Shown here: piece after piece, positions 1-8,884 of the stretch | How positions within the stretch are numbered: position 1 is the first letter of the stretch | Layout: every line of letters starts with the position of its first letter | NCBI RefSeq assembly: GCF_003350405.1 | Contig: NZ_QQAW01000013.1 | Span: 1 to 64,000, forward strand | Length of the DNA stretch: 64,000 bases | Source of the DNA: Gluconacetobacter liquefaciens | Lineage (GTDB): Bacteria; Pseudomonadota; Alphaproteobacteria; Acetobacterales; Acetobacteraceae | Reading direction: 5' to 3' | Made by a program: the position numbers and the translations under genes | Notes under the pieces: generated by a model | Seen by the model: the letters and a program-made list of their open reading frames with translations, nothing else | The model's database searches: none | What the model was told of the DNA's origin: nothing

Positions 1-171
1 TTCCGCCCGATGACGCTCCCCGACCGCTTCATCGACCACAACACGCAGGACGCCCAGTATCGCGAGGCAGGCCTCGACGCCACCGCCATCGCAGCCACCG
101 CCCTGCACGCACTGGGCCTCGAAGAGAGCGCCCATCCCCAGCTCAAGGCGACGATCGGACTGAAAGCATGA
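1..171 (+). CDS. dxs: 1-deoxy-D-xylulose-5-phosphate synthase, C-terminal end only
   Basis: Only the last 56 codons lie in the window, and the frame is open from base 1. The tail reads LPDRFIDHNTQDAQYREAGL, typical of the transketolase C-terminal domain of DXS. DXS condenses pyruvate and glyceraldehyde 3-phosphate to DXP, the first step of the MEP isoprenoid pathway. The stop overlaps the start of hpnM (ATGA, 168-171), so the two are probably translationally coupled. Linkage to hpn genes fits a supply of precursor for squalene and hopanoids. Identification rests on the tail plus context. Confidence 0.85.
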   Translation, partial: FRPMTLPDRFIDHNTQDAQYREAGLDATAIAATALHALGLEESAHPQLKATIGLKA

Positions 172-830
172 CTGTTATGCGCCGTATGACATTCTCTCTC
201 TCCCTTGCACTCGGCACCGTCCTCGGGGCGGCGCCGGTGGCGCTCCCGCTGCTGCCCGCAGCCCCGGCGCTGGCCCAGTCCGCACCGGCCGCCGCAATCA
301 CGGCGCCCGTCAGCGCGCTCTATGCCGCCCTGGGCCAGATCCAGGCCCGCAACAGCGGCAGCTTCGCGCAGCGTACGCAGACGCTCGCCCCGGTGGTCGA
401 CAAGGTCTACGATCTCGCAACCGTGCTGCGCGCCTCCGTCGGCCTGCGCTATGCCAGCTTCAGCGATGCCGACAAGCAGCAGCTTGCCGACGTGTTCCGC
501 CAGTTCACGGTGGCCCGCTACGTCTCCAGCTTCAAACCGGGCGGCGACGCGCGCTTCACCATCGACCCCACGCCCCGCCCCTCGCCGGTGGGCAGCGACC
601 AGATCGTGACCACCCATATCGGCTCGGCCGAGGATGCCGACGGCACCGAAATCGACTACGTCATGCGCTCCGGCCCGCAGGGCTGGCGCATCGTGGACGT
701 GTTGCTGAACGCGCATATCAGTCAGGTCGCAGCCCAGAGGTCCGATTTCAGCGCGACACTCTCATCGGGGAATGTCCAGAATCTCATTGCCCTGCTACAG
801 AAAAAGGTGAAGGCGTTCTCTGACGACTGA
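168..830 (+). CDS. hpnM: Hopanoid-associated periplasmic protein HpnM (MlaC/Ttg2D-like)
   Basis: 220 residues. An N-terminal signal peptide with an Ala-rich core is probably cleaved after APALA near residue 35. The mature part has the layout of the MlaC/Ttg2 toluene-tolerance family: a helical start (VVDKVYDLATVLRASVG), the YASFSDADKQQLADVFRQFT stretch, and a late motif GPQGWRIVDVLLN. MlaC proteins carry lipids across the periplasm, and HpnM is thought to act with HpnN in hopanoid trafficking. It overlaps dxs by 4 bases and lies 47 bases before hpnI. Function beyond family membership is inferred from the cluster. Confidence 0.88.
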   Translation: MTVMRRMTFSLSLALGTVLGAAPVALPLLPAAPALAQSAPAAAITAPVSALYAALGQIQARNSGSFAQRTQTLAPVVDKVYDLATVLRASVGLRYASFSDADKQQLADVFRQFTVARYVSSFKPGGDARFTIDPTPRPSPVGSDQIVTTHIGSAEDADGTEIDYVMRSGPQGWRIVDVLLNAHISQVAAQRSDFSATLSSGNVQNLIALLQKKVKAFSDD

Positions 831-877
831 ACGCCCGCCACACCGCCCCCGTCCCACCACCCCTCACCGGAACGCTG

Positions 878-2056
878 ATGTCCGCCTTGCAAGCCCTTGT
901 TTCCCCCGCCGGTCTCGCCGCCTTGGTCGCGGCCGCCGGCTGCGTTCAGGCAGGGCTGGGCACCGGATTGCTGGCGCGCTTCCGCTGGCGGGAGGAACGG
1001 GTACCACCGGGCGCCTCGCTCCCCCCCGTCACGGTCCTCAAGCCGCTGCATGGCGACGAGCCGCTGCTGGAAGAGGCGCTGGAAAGCTTCTGCACGCAGG
1101 ATTATCCGCACTTCCAGATCGTCTTCGGCGTGCAGGATGCCGGCGACCCCGCCATCGCGATCGTCCGCCGCCTGCGCCAGCGCCACCCCACGCGCGATAT
1201 CGACCTGGTGGTCGACCCGACCGTGCATGGCGTCAACCGCAAGATCGGCAACCTGATCAACATGCTGCCCCGCGCGCGGCACGATCTTCTGGTCATTTCC
1301 GACTCGGATATCCACGTGGCGCCGGACTATCTGCGCCATGTCGTCCACGCGCTGGCCCAGCCCGGCGTGGGGCTGGCCACCACGCTCTATGCCGGCCTGC
1401 CGGCCTCGCGCAGCCTGCCGCGCCTGCTCGCCGCCTGCCAGATCAACCATAATTTCCTGCCCGGCGTGATGCTCTCGCGCTATCTCGGCCGGCAGGATTG
1501 CCTGGGCGCCACCATGGCCCTGCGGCGCGAGACGCTCGATGCCGTCGGCGGGCTGAAGGTCCTGGCCCCCCACATCGCCGACGACGCCATGCTGGGCCGC
1601 CTGGTGCGCGAGCGCGGCCTGCACATCGCCATCGCCCCGTGCATGACCTGGACCACGGTGGGCGAGGCCAGCTTCGGCGACGTGCTGACGCACGAACTGC
1701 GCTGGGGCCGCACGGTCAAGACGCTGGAGCCGGCGGGCTATGCCGCGTCGGCCATCCAGTTGCCGCTGTTCTGGGCCGGGGTCAGCGTCCTGATGAACCC
1801 CCATGCATCCTGGACATGGTGGGTCTTCTTCTCCGTGTGGGCCATCCGGGCGGTCTGCGCGTTCTTTACCGACCGGCTGCTGGCCCAGCGCAGCCTGGTT
1901 CCGCTTCTGCTCCTGCCGGTGCGCGACTGGCTGTCGGCCGCCATCATGGTCGGCAGCGTCAGCGGCACGCGCGTTGCCTGGCGTGGACAGACGATGCATA
2001 TCACACCACATTCGGCTATAGCGCCACCTACCCATCCGGTCGTGCCGGGCGAATAA
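878..2056 (+). CDS. hpnI: Hopanoid glycosyltransferase HpnI
   Basis: 392 residues, GT2-type glycosyltransferase. An N-terminal hydrophobic helix (about 8-30) anchors it. The catalytic domain starts at VTVLKPLHGDEPLLEEALES and has the metal-binding D142-S-D144 and a downstream LRWGR motif (R275-W276) like the QxxRW signature of processive GT2 enzymes. Two or three hydrophobic helices end the protein. HpnI adds N-acetylglucosamine from UDP-GlcNAc to bacteriohopanetetrol at the inner membrane. It is followed after 82 bases by hpnJ, which acts later in the same pathway. Start chosen at ATG 878. Confidence 0.92.
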   Translation: MSALQALVSPAGLAALVAAAGCVQAGLGTGLLARFRWREERVPPGASLPPVTVLKPLHGDEPLLEEALESFCTQDYPHFQIVFGVQDAGDPAIAIVRRLRQRHPTRDIDLVVDPTVHGVNRKIGNLINMLPRARHDLLVISDSDIHVAPDYLRHVVHALAQPGVGLATTLYAGLPASRSLPRLLAACQINHNFLPGVMLSRYLGRQDCLGATMALRRETLDAVGGLKVLAPHIADDAMLGRLVRERGLHIAIAPCMTWTTVGEASFGDVLTHELRWGRTVKTLEPAGYAASAIQLPLFWAGVSVLMNPHASWTWWVFFSVWAIRAVCAFFTDRLLAQRSLVPLLLLPVRDWLSAAIMVGSVSGTRVAWRGQTMHITPHSAIAPPTHPVVPGE

Positions 2057-2138
2057 CCGCCCGCCACGACATCAACAGACAGACCGAGAAGACGGCCGTG
2101 CCGGGCCTGTTCTCCCCACGTCCGAGGATCAGCGTACC

Positions 2139-3569
2139 ATGACCATGTTGAGAACCCTGTTTCTTCAGCCCCCCTCCTTCGACGGGTTCGACGGCGGCGC
2201 CGGCTCCCGCTACCAGGCGAAGCGCGAGATCCGGTCGTTCTGGTACCCCACCTGGCTGGCCCAGCCCGCCGCCCTGGTCGAGGGCAGCCGCCTGATCGAC
2301 GCCCCCCCGGCGCGCATGGGCATGGAGCCGATCCTCGACGACGTGCGCAACCGCGACCTGGTCATCATGCACACCTCCACCCCGTCCTTCGCGTCGGACG
2401 TGAAGGTGGCGCAGATGCTCAAGGACGCGAACCCCAAGCTCAAGATCGGCATGGTCGGCGCCAAGGTCGCCGTCCAGCCCGAGGAAAGCCTGCTCAAGGG
2501 CGGCCCGGTCGATTTCGTCGCCCGCAACGAGTTCGATTTCACGATCAAGGAAATCGCCGAAGGCCGCCCCTTCGCCGAGGTCGACGGCATCTCCTGGCGC
2601 AACGAGGCCGGCGAGATCGTCCATAACCGCGACCGCGCGATCATCGAGAACATGGACAGCCTGCCGTTCGTGACCGAGGTCTACAAGCGCGACCTCAAGA
2701 TCGAGGACTACTTCATCGGGTACCTGATGCACCCGTATATCTCGATCTATACCGGCCGCGGCTGCAAATCGCGCTGCACCTTCTGCCTGTGGCCGCAGAC
2801 GGTCGGCGGCCACCATTACCGCACCCGCAGCCCCGAGCATGTGGCGGCCGAAATCCGTCTGGCGAAGCAGTATTTCCCGCAGGTGAAGGAATTCTTCTTC
2901 GACGACGACACCTTCACCGACGACCTGCCGCGCGCCGAGGCTATCGCGAAGGAACTCGGCAAGCTGGGCGTCACCTGGTCGTGCAACGCCAAGGCCAATG
3001 TGCCCCGCAAGACGCTGGAAGTGCTCAAGGCCAACGGCCTGCGCCTGCTGCTGGTCGGTTACGAGAGCGGCAACCAGCAGATCCTGCACAACATCAAGAA
3101 GGGCATGCGCGTCGAAACGGCCCGCGAGTTCACCAAGAACTGCCACGAGTTGGGCATCAAGATCCACGGCACCTTCATCCTCGGCCTGCCGGGCGAAACG
3201 CGGGAAACGATCCAGGAGACGATCAAGTTCGCCACCGAGATCAACCCCCACACGCTCCAGGTCTCGCTGGCCGCGCCCTATCCCGGCACCTTCCTGCACA
3301 AGCAGGCGACCGAGAACGGCTGGCTGGACGAGAGCAACGCCGAGCTGATCGACGAGAACGGCGTGCAGATGGCTCCGCTGCACTACCCCCATCTGTCGCA
3401 TGAGGAAATCTTCAAGGGCGTCGAGGAATTCTACCGGAAATTCTATTTCCGCGCCCCGAAGATCGCCTCCATCGTCAACGAGATGGTGCGCAGCCCGCAG
3501 ATGATGAAGCGCCGCCTGCGCGAAGGCGTCGAGTTCTTCCAGTTCCTCAAGGATCGCCGCGCGGCCTGA
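2139..3569 (+). CDS. hpnJ: Hopanoid radical SAM enzyme HpnJ
   Basis: 476 residues. The N-terminal third resembles a B12-binding domain. A radical SAM core follows with the cluster-binding C209-x3-C213-x2-C216 motif (GRGCKSRCTFCLWP). HpnJ is the radical SAM protein reported to convert glucosaminyl bacteriohopanetetrol into the ring-contracted cyclitol ether. The gene sits between hpnI and hpnK, the two enzymes that make its substrate. The start at 2139 gives MTMLRTLFLQPPSFDG, matching the family N-terminus. Length and motif are intact. Confidence 0.93.
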   Translation: MTMLRTLFLQPPSFDGFDGGAGSRYQAKREIRSFWYPTWLAQPAALVEGSRLIDAPPARMGMEPILDDVRNRDLVIMHTSTPSFASDVKVAQMLKDANPKLKIGMVGAKVAVQPEESLLKGGPVDFVARNEFDFTIKEIAEGRPFAEVDGISWRNEAGEIVHNRDRAIIENMDSLPFVTEVYKRDLKIEDYFIGYLMHPYISIYTGRGCKSRCTFCLWPQTVGGHHYRTRSPEHVAAEIRLAKQYFPQVKEFFFDDDTFTDDLPRAEAIAKELGKLGVTWSCNAKANVPRKTLEVLKANGLRLLLVGYESGNQQILHNIKKGMRVETAREFTKNCHELGIKIHGTFILGLPGETRETIQETIKFATEINPHTLQVSLAAPYPGTFLHKQATENGWLDESNAELIDENGVQMAPLHYPHLSHEEIFKGVEEFYRKFYFRAPKIASIVNEMVRSPQMMKRRLREGVEFFQFLKDRRAA

Positions 3570-3660
3570 TTCAAGGGCTTTGCCCTTGACCCACCAAAGG
3601 GCAGTCGCCCTTTGGAAACCCATTCGTGGAGGGCGGGGCCGAAAGGCCCTGCCCGGTCCC
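3570..3660. repeat. GC-rich intergenic palindromic repeat, family 1, copy a
   Basis: Directly after the hpnJ stop. It contains nested inverted repeats: CAAGGGCTTTGCCCTTG, CAAAGGGCAGTCGCCCTTTG, the arm GGAAACCCATTCG and a GGGC/GCCC pair. The same motifs recur at 4884-4951, 38995-39098 and 54966-55030. It is non-coding and may act as a transcript-end or processing hairpin between hpnJ and hpnK. Confidence 0.75.
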
Positions 3661-3687
3661 GAGCTACACCGCTTACCGGATCGCACC

Positions 3688-4527
3688 ATGAAGCAGGTGA
3701 TCATCTCCGCCGACGATTTCGGTCTGTCGGAAGAGGTCAACGAAGCCATCGAGATCGCCCATCGCGACGGGCTGCTCTCCACCGCCAGCCTCATGGTCGC
3801 CGGCCCGGCGGCCGAGGACGCCATCGCGCGCGCCCGCCGCCTGCCCGGCCTCCATGTCGGGCTGCATCTGGTGGTCATCGAAGGGCCGGCCATCCTGCCG
3901 CCCGCCGAAATCCCCCTGCTGGTCGATGCCAACGGACAATTCCCCTCCGACCAGCTCGATCTGGGCATCCGCTATTTCTTCCGCCCCGACGTGCGCCTGC
4001 AACTGGCGCAGGAGATCGAGGCCCAGTTCGCCGCCTTCGCCCGCACCGGCCTGCGGCTGGACCACGCCAACGCACACAAGCACATGCACCTGCACCCTAC
4101 GGTGGGCAGATACCTGATCGAAAGCGGCCTGCGCCACGGCCTGCAAGCCGTCCGCGTGCCGCTGGAACCGCCCGAACCGCTCATCGCGGCCGGCACCTAT
4201 AACGATTCGATGGGCTCGGCCGCCCTGCGCCGCTGGACCGGCCTTCTGCGCCATCAGGCCCGCAAGGCCGGCCTGCGCACCAACGACTGGTGCTTCGGCA
4301 TCGCGTGGAGCGGCCACATGACCGCCGACCGCGTCGCCGCCCTGGCCGCCCACCTGCCCGAAGGCCTGTCGGAAATCTATTTCCACCCGGCCACGGCCAA
4401 GGACGCGCTGCTGCAAAAGCTGATGCCGACCTACGACCACCAGGGCGAACTGGCGGCCCTATGCAGCCCCGGCTTCCGCGCCGGGCTGGCGCATTGCCAC
4501 GCCATCCCCACAAGCTGGTCCAACTGA
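3688..4527 (+). CDS. hpnK: Hopanoid deacetylase HpnK (YdjC/ChbG-like)
   Basis: 279 residues from ATG 3688. An in-frame ATG at 3580 exists but would translate the repeat, so it was not used. The N-terminus MKQVIISADDFGLS carries the metal-binding D9-D10 of the YdjC carbohydrate deacetylase family. The D125-H-x3-H-x-H segment (HANAHKHMHLHP) supplies further ligands. HpnK removes the acetyl group from N-acetylglucosaminyl bacteriohopanetetrol made by HpnI, giving the glucosamine form used by HpnJ. It ends the hopanoid cluster in this window. Confidence 0.92.
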   Translation: MKQVIISADDFGLSEEVNEAIEIAHRDGLLSTASLMVAGPAAEDAIARARRLPGLHVGLHLVVIEGPAILPPAEIPLLVDANGQFPSDQLDLGIRYFFRPDVRLQLAQEIEAQFAAFARTGLRLDHANAHKHMHLHPTVGRYLIESGLRHGLQAVRVPLEPPEPLIAAGTYNDSMGSAALRRWTGLLRHQARKAGLRTNDWCFGIAWSGHMTADRVAALAAHLPEGLSEIYFHPATAKDALLQKLMPTYDHQGELAALCSPGFRAGLAHCHAIPTSWSN

Positions 4528-4561
4528 TTCCGCCTGCGCGGCACCCTCGCTGACCAGCCCC

Positions 4562-4580
4562 CATTTTCCGTCAGGCTCCC
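4562..4580. repeat. Solo end of the MITE-like repeat, family 3
   Basis: The stretch ATTTTCCGTCAGGCTCC matches the terminal sequence ATTTTCGGTCAGGCTC of the element at 24882-25045 (other orientation) with one mismatch. No second end is visible nearby, so it looks like a remnant; a match this short could also be chance. Confidence 0.35.
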
Positions 4581-4631
4581 AAACGGATCAGCGGGCATTC
4601 ATGCTATGCTCTCTCCGCAAGGGAGATGACG

Positions 4632-4865
4632 ATGCGCTTTCATTCCGCCGCACATGGGCTCTTTCAAGCGTCGAGCTACGCCGGCCACGCCGCGTCCCAT
4701 GCGTTCGCGGGCCGCATCGTCCACACGATGTACAACGCAATGCTGTATTCGACCCTCTACCGGATCATGCGCCACGTTCCGTTGCCGATCATGATCGTGA
4801 TCGTCGTCGTGGTCATTCTGGTCGGCTACAACCGCGCCCAGAACACAGGCCGCGCCCCCTGGTAA
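4632..4865 (+). CDS. Small single-pass membrane protein, function unknown
   Basis: 77 residues. AAGGGAG at 4619-4625 sits about 6 bases before ATG 4632; the in-frame ATG 4626 is too close to it. The N-terminal half is polar and His/Ala-rich (HAASHAFAGRIVHTMYN). A strong C-terminal membrane helix follows (PLPIMIVIVVVVILVGYNRA) with a basic end. This is a typical layout for small inner-membrane proteins. No family recognised. It lies between two repeat-containing gaps and convergent to trxA. Coding status is supported by the good ribosome site and the coherent helix. Confidence 0.6.
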   Translation: MRFHSAAHGLFQASSYAGHAASHAFAGRIVHTMYNAMLYSTLYRIMRHVPLPIMIVIVVVVILVGYNRAQNTGRAPW

Positions 4866-4883
4866 CGCCATCACCGCTCAAAG

Positions 4884-4951
4884 AACAACGAATCGGTTTC
4901 CAAAGGCCGCCGGCCTTTGGCGGGGTCCGGGGCAGAGCCCCAGCCTCCCCC
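4884..4951. repeat. GC-rich intergenic palindromic repeat, family 1, copy b
   Basis: Contains CGAATCGGTTTCC, the palindrome CAAAGGCCGCCGGCCTTTG and the hairpin GGGGCAGAGCCCC. These are the same building blocks, in the same order, as copies at 3570, 38995 and 54966. It lies between the small membrane protein and the convergent trxA and may serve as a shared transcript end. Confidence 0.75.
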
Positions 4952-4964
4952 GCCGGTCAAAGCC

Positions 4965-5291
4965 TCAGATGCTGCTCTTGACCCATTCCTTAAGCTGGCT
5001 CTTCGGCAGCGCCCCGACTTTCGTCGCCGCCGGCTTGCCGTCCTTGAACAGGATCAGCGTGGGAATCCCGCGCACGGCATAAGCGTTGGGCGTATTGGGG
5101 TTGTCGTCGATATTCACCTTGGCAACCGTCAGCTTGCCCTTGAACTCGGCGCCGATCTCTTCCAGCGCCGGGGCGATCATCTTGCACGGGCCGCACCATT
5201 CGGCCCAGAAATCGACCAGCACCGGCCCTTCGGCCTTCAGGACATCGCTTTCGAAAGTGGCATCGCTGACGGCCACGGTATTCTCGCTCAT
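4965..5291 (-). CDS. trxA: Thioredoxin
   Basis: 108 residues, the usual thioredoxin 1 length. The redox active site is W32-C33-G-P-C36 and the cis-Pro loop is RGIPTLILF. It is a cytosolic disulfide reductase for ribonucleotide reductase, PAPS reductase and other clients. The start is ATG 5291 with GAGGAG seven bases upstream; a longer frame to 5348 has no support. It is the last gene of the tsaE-murU-addB-addA-trxA series, 68 bases after addA, an arrangement common in alphaproteobacteria. Confidence 0.96.
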   Translation of the reverse strand: MSENTVAVSDATFESDVLKAEGPVLVDFWAEWCGPCKMIAPALEEIGAEFKGKLTVAKVNIDDNPNTPNAYAVRGIPTLILFKDGKPAATKVGALPKSQLKEWVKSSI

Positions 5292-5359
5292 CACATCACT
5301 CCTCGGGCTTCGTTGGCGGCCCTCTGCCTGCACATGGCGCCGGACCACCGGGATTCAAG

Positions 5360-8300
5360 TTACGGTCCGTCCGGCACCGCGTCGGGCGCATGCCGCAACA
5401 GCAGCGAATCGGGCAACGGCATAATCCGGACCTCCTCGGTCCAGACAAGGGTGCATCGAACCGGCCGATCAGGATAGAGGGCAGCCATCAGCGCCCGGTA
5501 CGACGCCATCTGGCGCAGATACAGCACCGATGTCGACTCCACGTCCTTCGGCGGCAGCCGGTTGGTCTTGAAGTCGCACAGCAGCACCGCGTCCGGGCAG
5601 ACGACCATCCGGTCCACCTGTCCCACGATCACGCTGCCCCCGGCTACACCCGCCACCGGCTGCTCCGCCCGGCTGCCGGGGCCGAACAGGGGGGCCAGCG
5701 CCGGCTCGTCCATCACCGCCAGCACCTGCCCGGCAATCCGCGCCTGCTCGGCCGGGTCCAGCCCATTGCCCGGCCGCGCCAGCCAGGCCAGCGCCACCTC
5801 CCGCCGCCGCGCGGGCGGATGATCGGGCAGATATTGCAGCAGCGCATGCACGATCTCACCGCGTCGCAACGCCTGCTCGCGCGCGGCCGGCCGCCGTGCC
5901 TGCGCAATGGCCAGCGGCGAGCGCACGGCCGGCTGCGGCCCCAGCGGCGCATCGTCCGGCCGGCTGGGCACCAGCGGCCGCATCAGGGCCGCTTCCACCG
6001 GCGGCGGCGTGGCCTTCCACCCCGGCGCGCTGCCCATCCAGTCCGGCAGCGCCGCCGGCACGGCCTCGGCACGCGCCGCCCGCTTCTCCGTCGAGGGCAC
6101 GGCCGCCGGCGCCTCCAGCACCAGCCGCGTCCCCTCCCAGCCCAGATCGAACGGCCGTTCCTCCGCCCCCGCCTGCTCGAACCCCTGCCGGCACAGGCTA
6201 TACCAGCAATCCTCGGCCACGGTGCGCTTCTGCTGCCAGCCACAGACCACCAGCCGGTCGCTGGCCCGCGTCAGCGCCACATAAAGCAGCCGATGATATT
6301 CCTCGGCCGCCGCCTCGCGGATCGTGCGCTGCAATGCGCCGGTCACGTCCACACCCATCTCGGCGCGCGGCACCCACACCGGCACCTCCAGCCCGGAGAC
6401 GTCATCGCGCCCCCAGACGATACCGCCATCGTATTTCGCGGCCCCCACCGTGTCGGGCAAAATCACCAGCCGCGCCTGCAATCCCTTGGCGCCATGGGCG
6501 GTCATCACCCGCACCATGTCGGCCGCGGCGTCGGGCTCGCGCTTCACCGTTTCCTGCGAGGCCCGCAGCCAGTGCAGGAACCCCTGAAGCGACGCCGGAT
6601 GCAGCGATTCATAGCGCAGCGCGGCCGAGAGCAGCTCGTCCACCGGCTCGGCCGCCTCCGGCCCCAGCCGCGCCAGCAGCCGCGCCCGCCCCCCCAGCGT
6701 CCCCAGCGCCGTGGAAAGCAGCCCGTAGGGCGAGGCATAATCCACCTGCCGAAACAGCGTCTCCAGCATGGTCCACGCCGCCTGCCATTCCGGCCGCTCC
6801 GCATGCCGCCGCCGCAGCGCGGCCCAGAGCGGCTGCTCGCCCCGCCCGGCCGCCAGCGCCATCAGGCTGTCATCCGACACCCCGCCCAGCGGCGAGGTCA
6901 GCACGCAGGCCAGCGTCAGATCGTCCTGCGGCAACAGCAGCGCATCGCACAGCGCCATCAGGTCCTGCACCGCCACCTGATCCACCAGCCCGGTCCGCAC
7001 CAGGGTAGCCACCGGCACGTCATGCGTCTTCAGCGCCCGGATCAACGCCCGCACGAAGGCCGAGCGCCGGGGCACCAGCACCAGCACGTCACCCGGCGTC
7101 AGCGGCGCTTGCCCCGGCTCGGGCGGCCGGCGCAGTTCGGCGACGATCCACGCCGCCAGCGCATCCGCCAGACGCTGCGCCGCCGTGGACTGCCCCGCAT
7201 TCTCGCGCGGCGCCCGCCACGGATCGGCCTCCCCCCCGTCATCCTCCACCGGCATCAGCGGCCACAACTCGACCCGGCCGCCCTGCCCCGGCCGCGCGGA
7301 CAGATGCACCGGCACCTCCCCACCCGGCTCCACCAGCCCCCGTGCCGCGTCCGGCAGGGCAAAGACGGCATCGACCAGATTCAGCACCGGCGCGGTGGAG
7401 CGGAACGAAACCGTCAGCGCCGGCTCCTTCCACGGGCTCCCCGCCTCCTCCACGCGCTGGCGGAACCGCGCCCGCCACAGCCGGAATGCCTCGGGGTCCG
7501 CCCCCTGAAACGAATAGATCGACTGTTTGTAATCCCCCACGGCAAACAGCGTACGCGGCGCCGCATCCGGCTCCCGCGCCCCCGCCCCGGCAAAGAATTC
7601 CGCCGTCAGCCCACCCGCGATCGCCCACTGGTCGGGCGAGGTATCCTGCACCTCGTCCAGCAGCAGATGATCGATGCCGCCATCCAGCTTGTACAACACC
7701 CAGGCCGCACCGGGATCTTTCAGCAGATCCAGCGTCCGCTCGATCAGATCGTCATAATCGACCAGCCCCTGCCCCCGCTTGCGGTCGCCGTAACGCAGCA
7801 GCACCGGCACCGCGACATCCAGCAGCGCCATGCTGGCCCGCAGCAGGGCAATGGCCCGGCATTCCTCGTCTATGGCGATCACGCGCCCGGCCTCGGCCAC
7901 CAGCGCGTCGCACACCCCCTCATGCTCGGCGTCGAATTTCGCGCTCAGCCCCCCGCGCTTGCGCGGCTCGTTCTCCTTCGTCACCAGCGCCGCGCGCCAC
8001 ACATCCCAGCGCGCGGCCCGCCCGTCCGGCGGCAACGCCAGCCAGTCGAGCATCCCCACCGCCGTACGCCGCGCGCCGGCCGGCCCATCCTCCGCCACCA
8101 CCCGCAGCACAGCGCGCAGATGCGCCTCGTCCGGCGGCACGCAGGCGGCATGACGCAGCGACTCTTCATCGCGGCTCCGCACCCCCAGCACGCGCATCAT
8201 CGCGGCCTCGACGCCGGCACGATCCACCGCCAGCCGCTCGACCACCGGCCGCAACCGCCGCATCTGCGCCTGCAAGCCGCCGACCAGCGCCGCGAACGCC

Positions 8301-8884
8301 CCCACCATCACCTGCCCGGCCAGCAGCGCCACGGAATCGCCGCCCGCGCCGACCACCGCTTCCACGGCCTCGCCCAGCGCCATCCGCGCATCGGCATCCT
8401 CGACCAGCGTGAAATGCGGGCTGATCGCCGCCTCCACCGGAAAACGCCGCAACAGCGACTGGCAGAAAGCGTGAATGGTGCCGATCCGCATCCCCCCCGG
8501 CAGATCGAGCACACGGGCGAACAGTTCCCGCGCCGCCCGCCGCGCCGCCTCGCCGGGCGGCACCGACAGCGCCGCCAGTTCGCGGTCCAGTTCCCCGTCA
8601 GGCAGCGTCACCCACCGCCCCAGCCGGTTCTGGAGCCGGATCGCCATTTCCGCCGCCGCCGCCTTGGTAAAAGTCAGGCATTGGATGCGCGACGGGTCCG
8701 ACCCCGGCAGCATCACCCCCTCCGGTCCCACGCGCGGCAGCATCAGCCGCAACAGCCGGTCGATCAGCAGCTTGGTCTTGCCGCTCCCCGCCGAAGCCGA
8801 GACGAAAACCGAGGCTTCCGGGTCCGAAGCCTCGGCCTGCCGCGCATTGGCCAGCCCGATCGCATCGCGCGAGGTCACGTTCAT
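5360..8884 (-). CDS. addA: Double-strand break repair helicase-nuclease AddA
   Basis: 1174 residues. UvrD/Rep-type SF1 helicase with Walker A AGSGKT at residues 32-37, Walker B LLLDEVQDTSPDQW, helicase motif VGDYKQSIYSFQGADP and motif VRVMTAHGAKGLQA. The C-terminal RecB-family nuclease has GQVDRMV followed by LLCDFKTNR, which holds the catalytic D-x-K. With AddB it resects double-strand ends up to Chi and loads RecA. ATG 8884 overlaps the addB stop (8881-8883), so translation is coupled; an in-frame start at 8914 lies inside addB and is less likely. Confidence 0.95.
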   Translation of the reverse strand: MNVTSRDAIGLANARQAEASDPEASVFVSASAGSGKTKLLIDRLLRLMLPRVGPEGVMLPGSDPSRIQCLTFTKAAAAEMAIRLQNRLGRWVTLPDGELDRELAALSVPPGEAARRAARELFARVLDLPGGMRIGTIHAFCQSLLRRFPVEAAISPHFTLVEDADARMALGEAVEAVVGAGGDSVALLAGQVMVGAFAALVGGLQAQMRRLRPVVERLAVDRAGVEAAMMRVLGVRSRDEESLRHAACVPPDEAHLRAVLRVVAEDGPAGARRTAVGMLDWLALPPDGRAARWDVWRAALVTKENEPRKRGGLSAKFDAEHEGVCDALVAEAGRVIAIDEECRAIALLRASMALLDVAVPVLLRYGDRKRGQGLVDYDDLIERTLDLLKDPGAAWVLYKLDGGIDHLLLDEVQDTSPDQWAIAGGLTAEFFAGAGAREPDAAPRTLFAVGDYKQSIYSFQGADPEAFRLWRARFRQRVEEAGSPWKEPALTVSFRSTAPVLNLVDAVFALPDAARGLVEPGGEVPVHLSARPGQGGRVELWPLMPVEDDGGEADPWRAPRENAGQSTAAQRLADALAAWIVAELRRPPEPGQAPLTPGDVLVLVPRRSAFVRALIRALKTHDVPVATLVRTGLVDQVAVQDLMALCDALLLPQDDLTLACVLTSPLGGVSDDSLMALAAGRGEQPLWAALRRRHAERPEWQAAWTMLETLFRQVDYASPYGLLSTALGTLGGRARLLARLGPEAAEPVDELLSAALRYESLHPASLQGFLHWLRASQETVKREPDAAADMVRVMTAHGAKGLQARLVILPDTVGAAKYDGGIVWGRDDVSGLEVPVWVPRAEMGVDVTGALQRTIREAAAEEYHRLLYVALTRASDRLVVCGWQQKRTVAEDCWYSLCRQGFEQAGAEERPFDLGWEGTRLVLEAPAAVPSTEKRAARAEAVPAALPDWMGSAPGWKATPPPVEAALMRPLVPSRPDDAPLGPQPAVRSPLAIAQARRPAAREQALRRGEIVHALLQYLPDHPPARRREVALAWLARPGNGLDPAEQARIAGQVLAVMDEPALAPLFGPGSRAEQPVAGVAGGSVIVGQVDRMVVCPDAVLLCDFKTNRLPPKDVESTSVLYLRQMASYRALMAALYPDRPVRCTLVWTEEVRIMPLPDSLLLRHAPDAVPDGP

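Noticed and set aside
3580-3687. Earlier hpnK start
   Set aside because: The extension is encoded by the palindromic repeat; the family N-terminus begins at MKQVIISADDF.
2028-3968. 646-codon frame on the minus strand across hpnJ and hpnK
   Set aside because: It crosses two well-supported genes and a repeat, and shows no recognisable motif.
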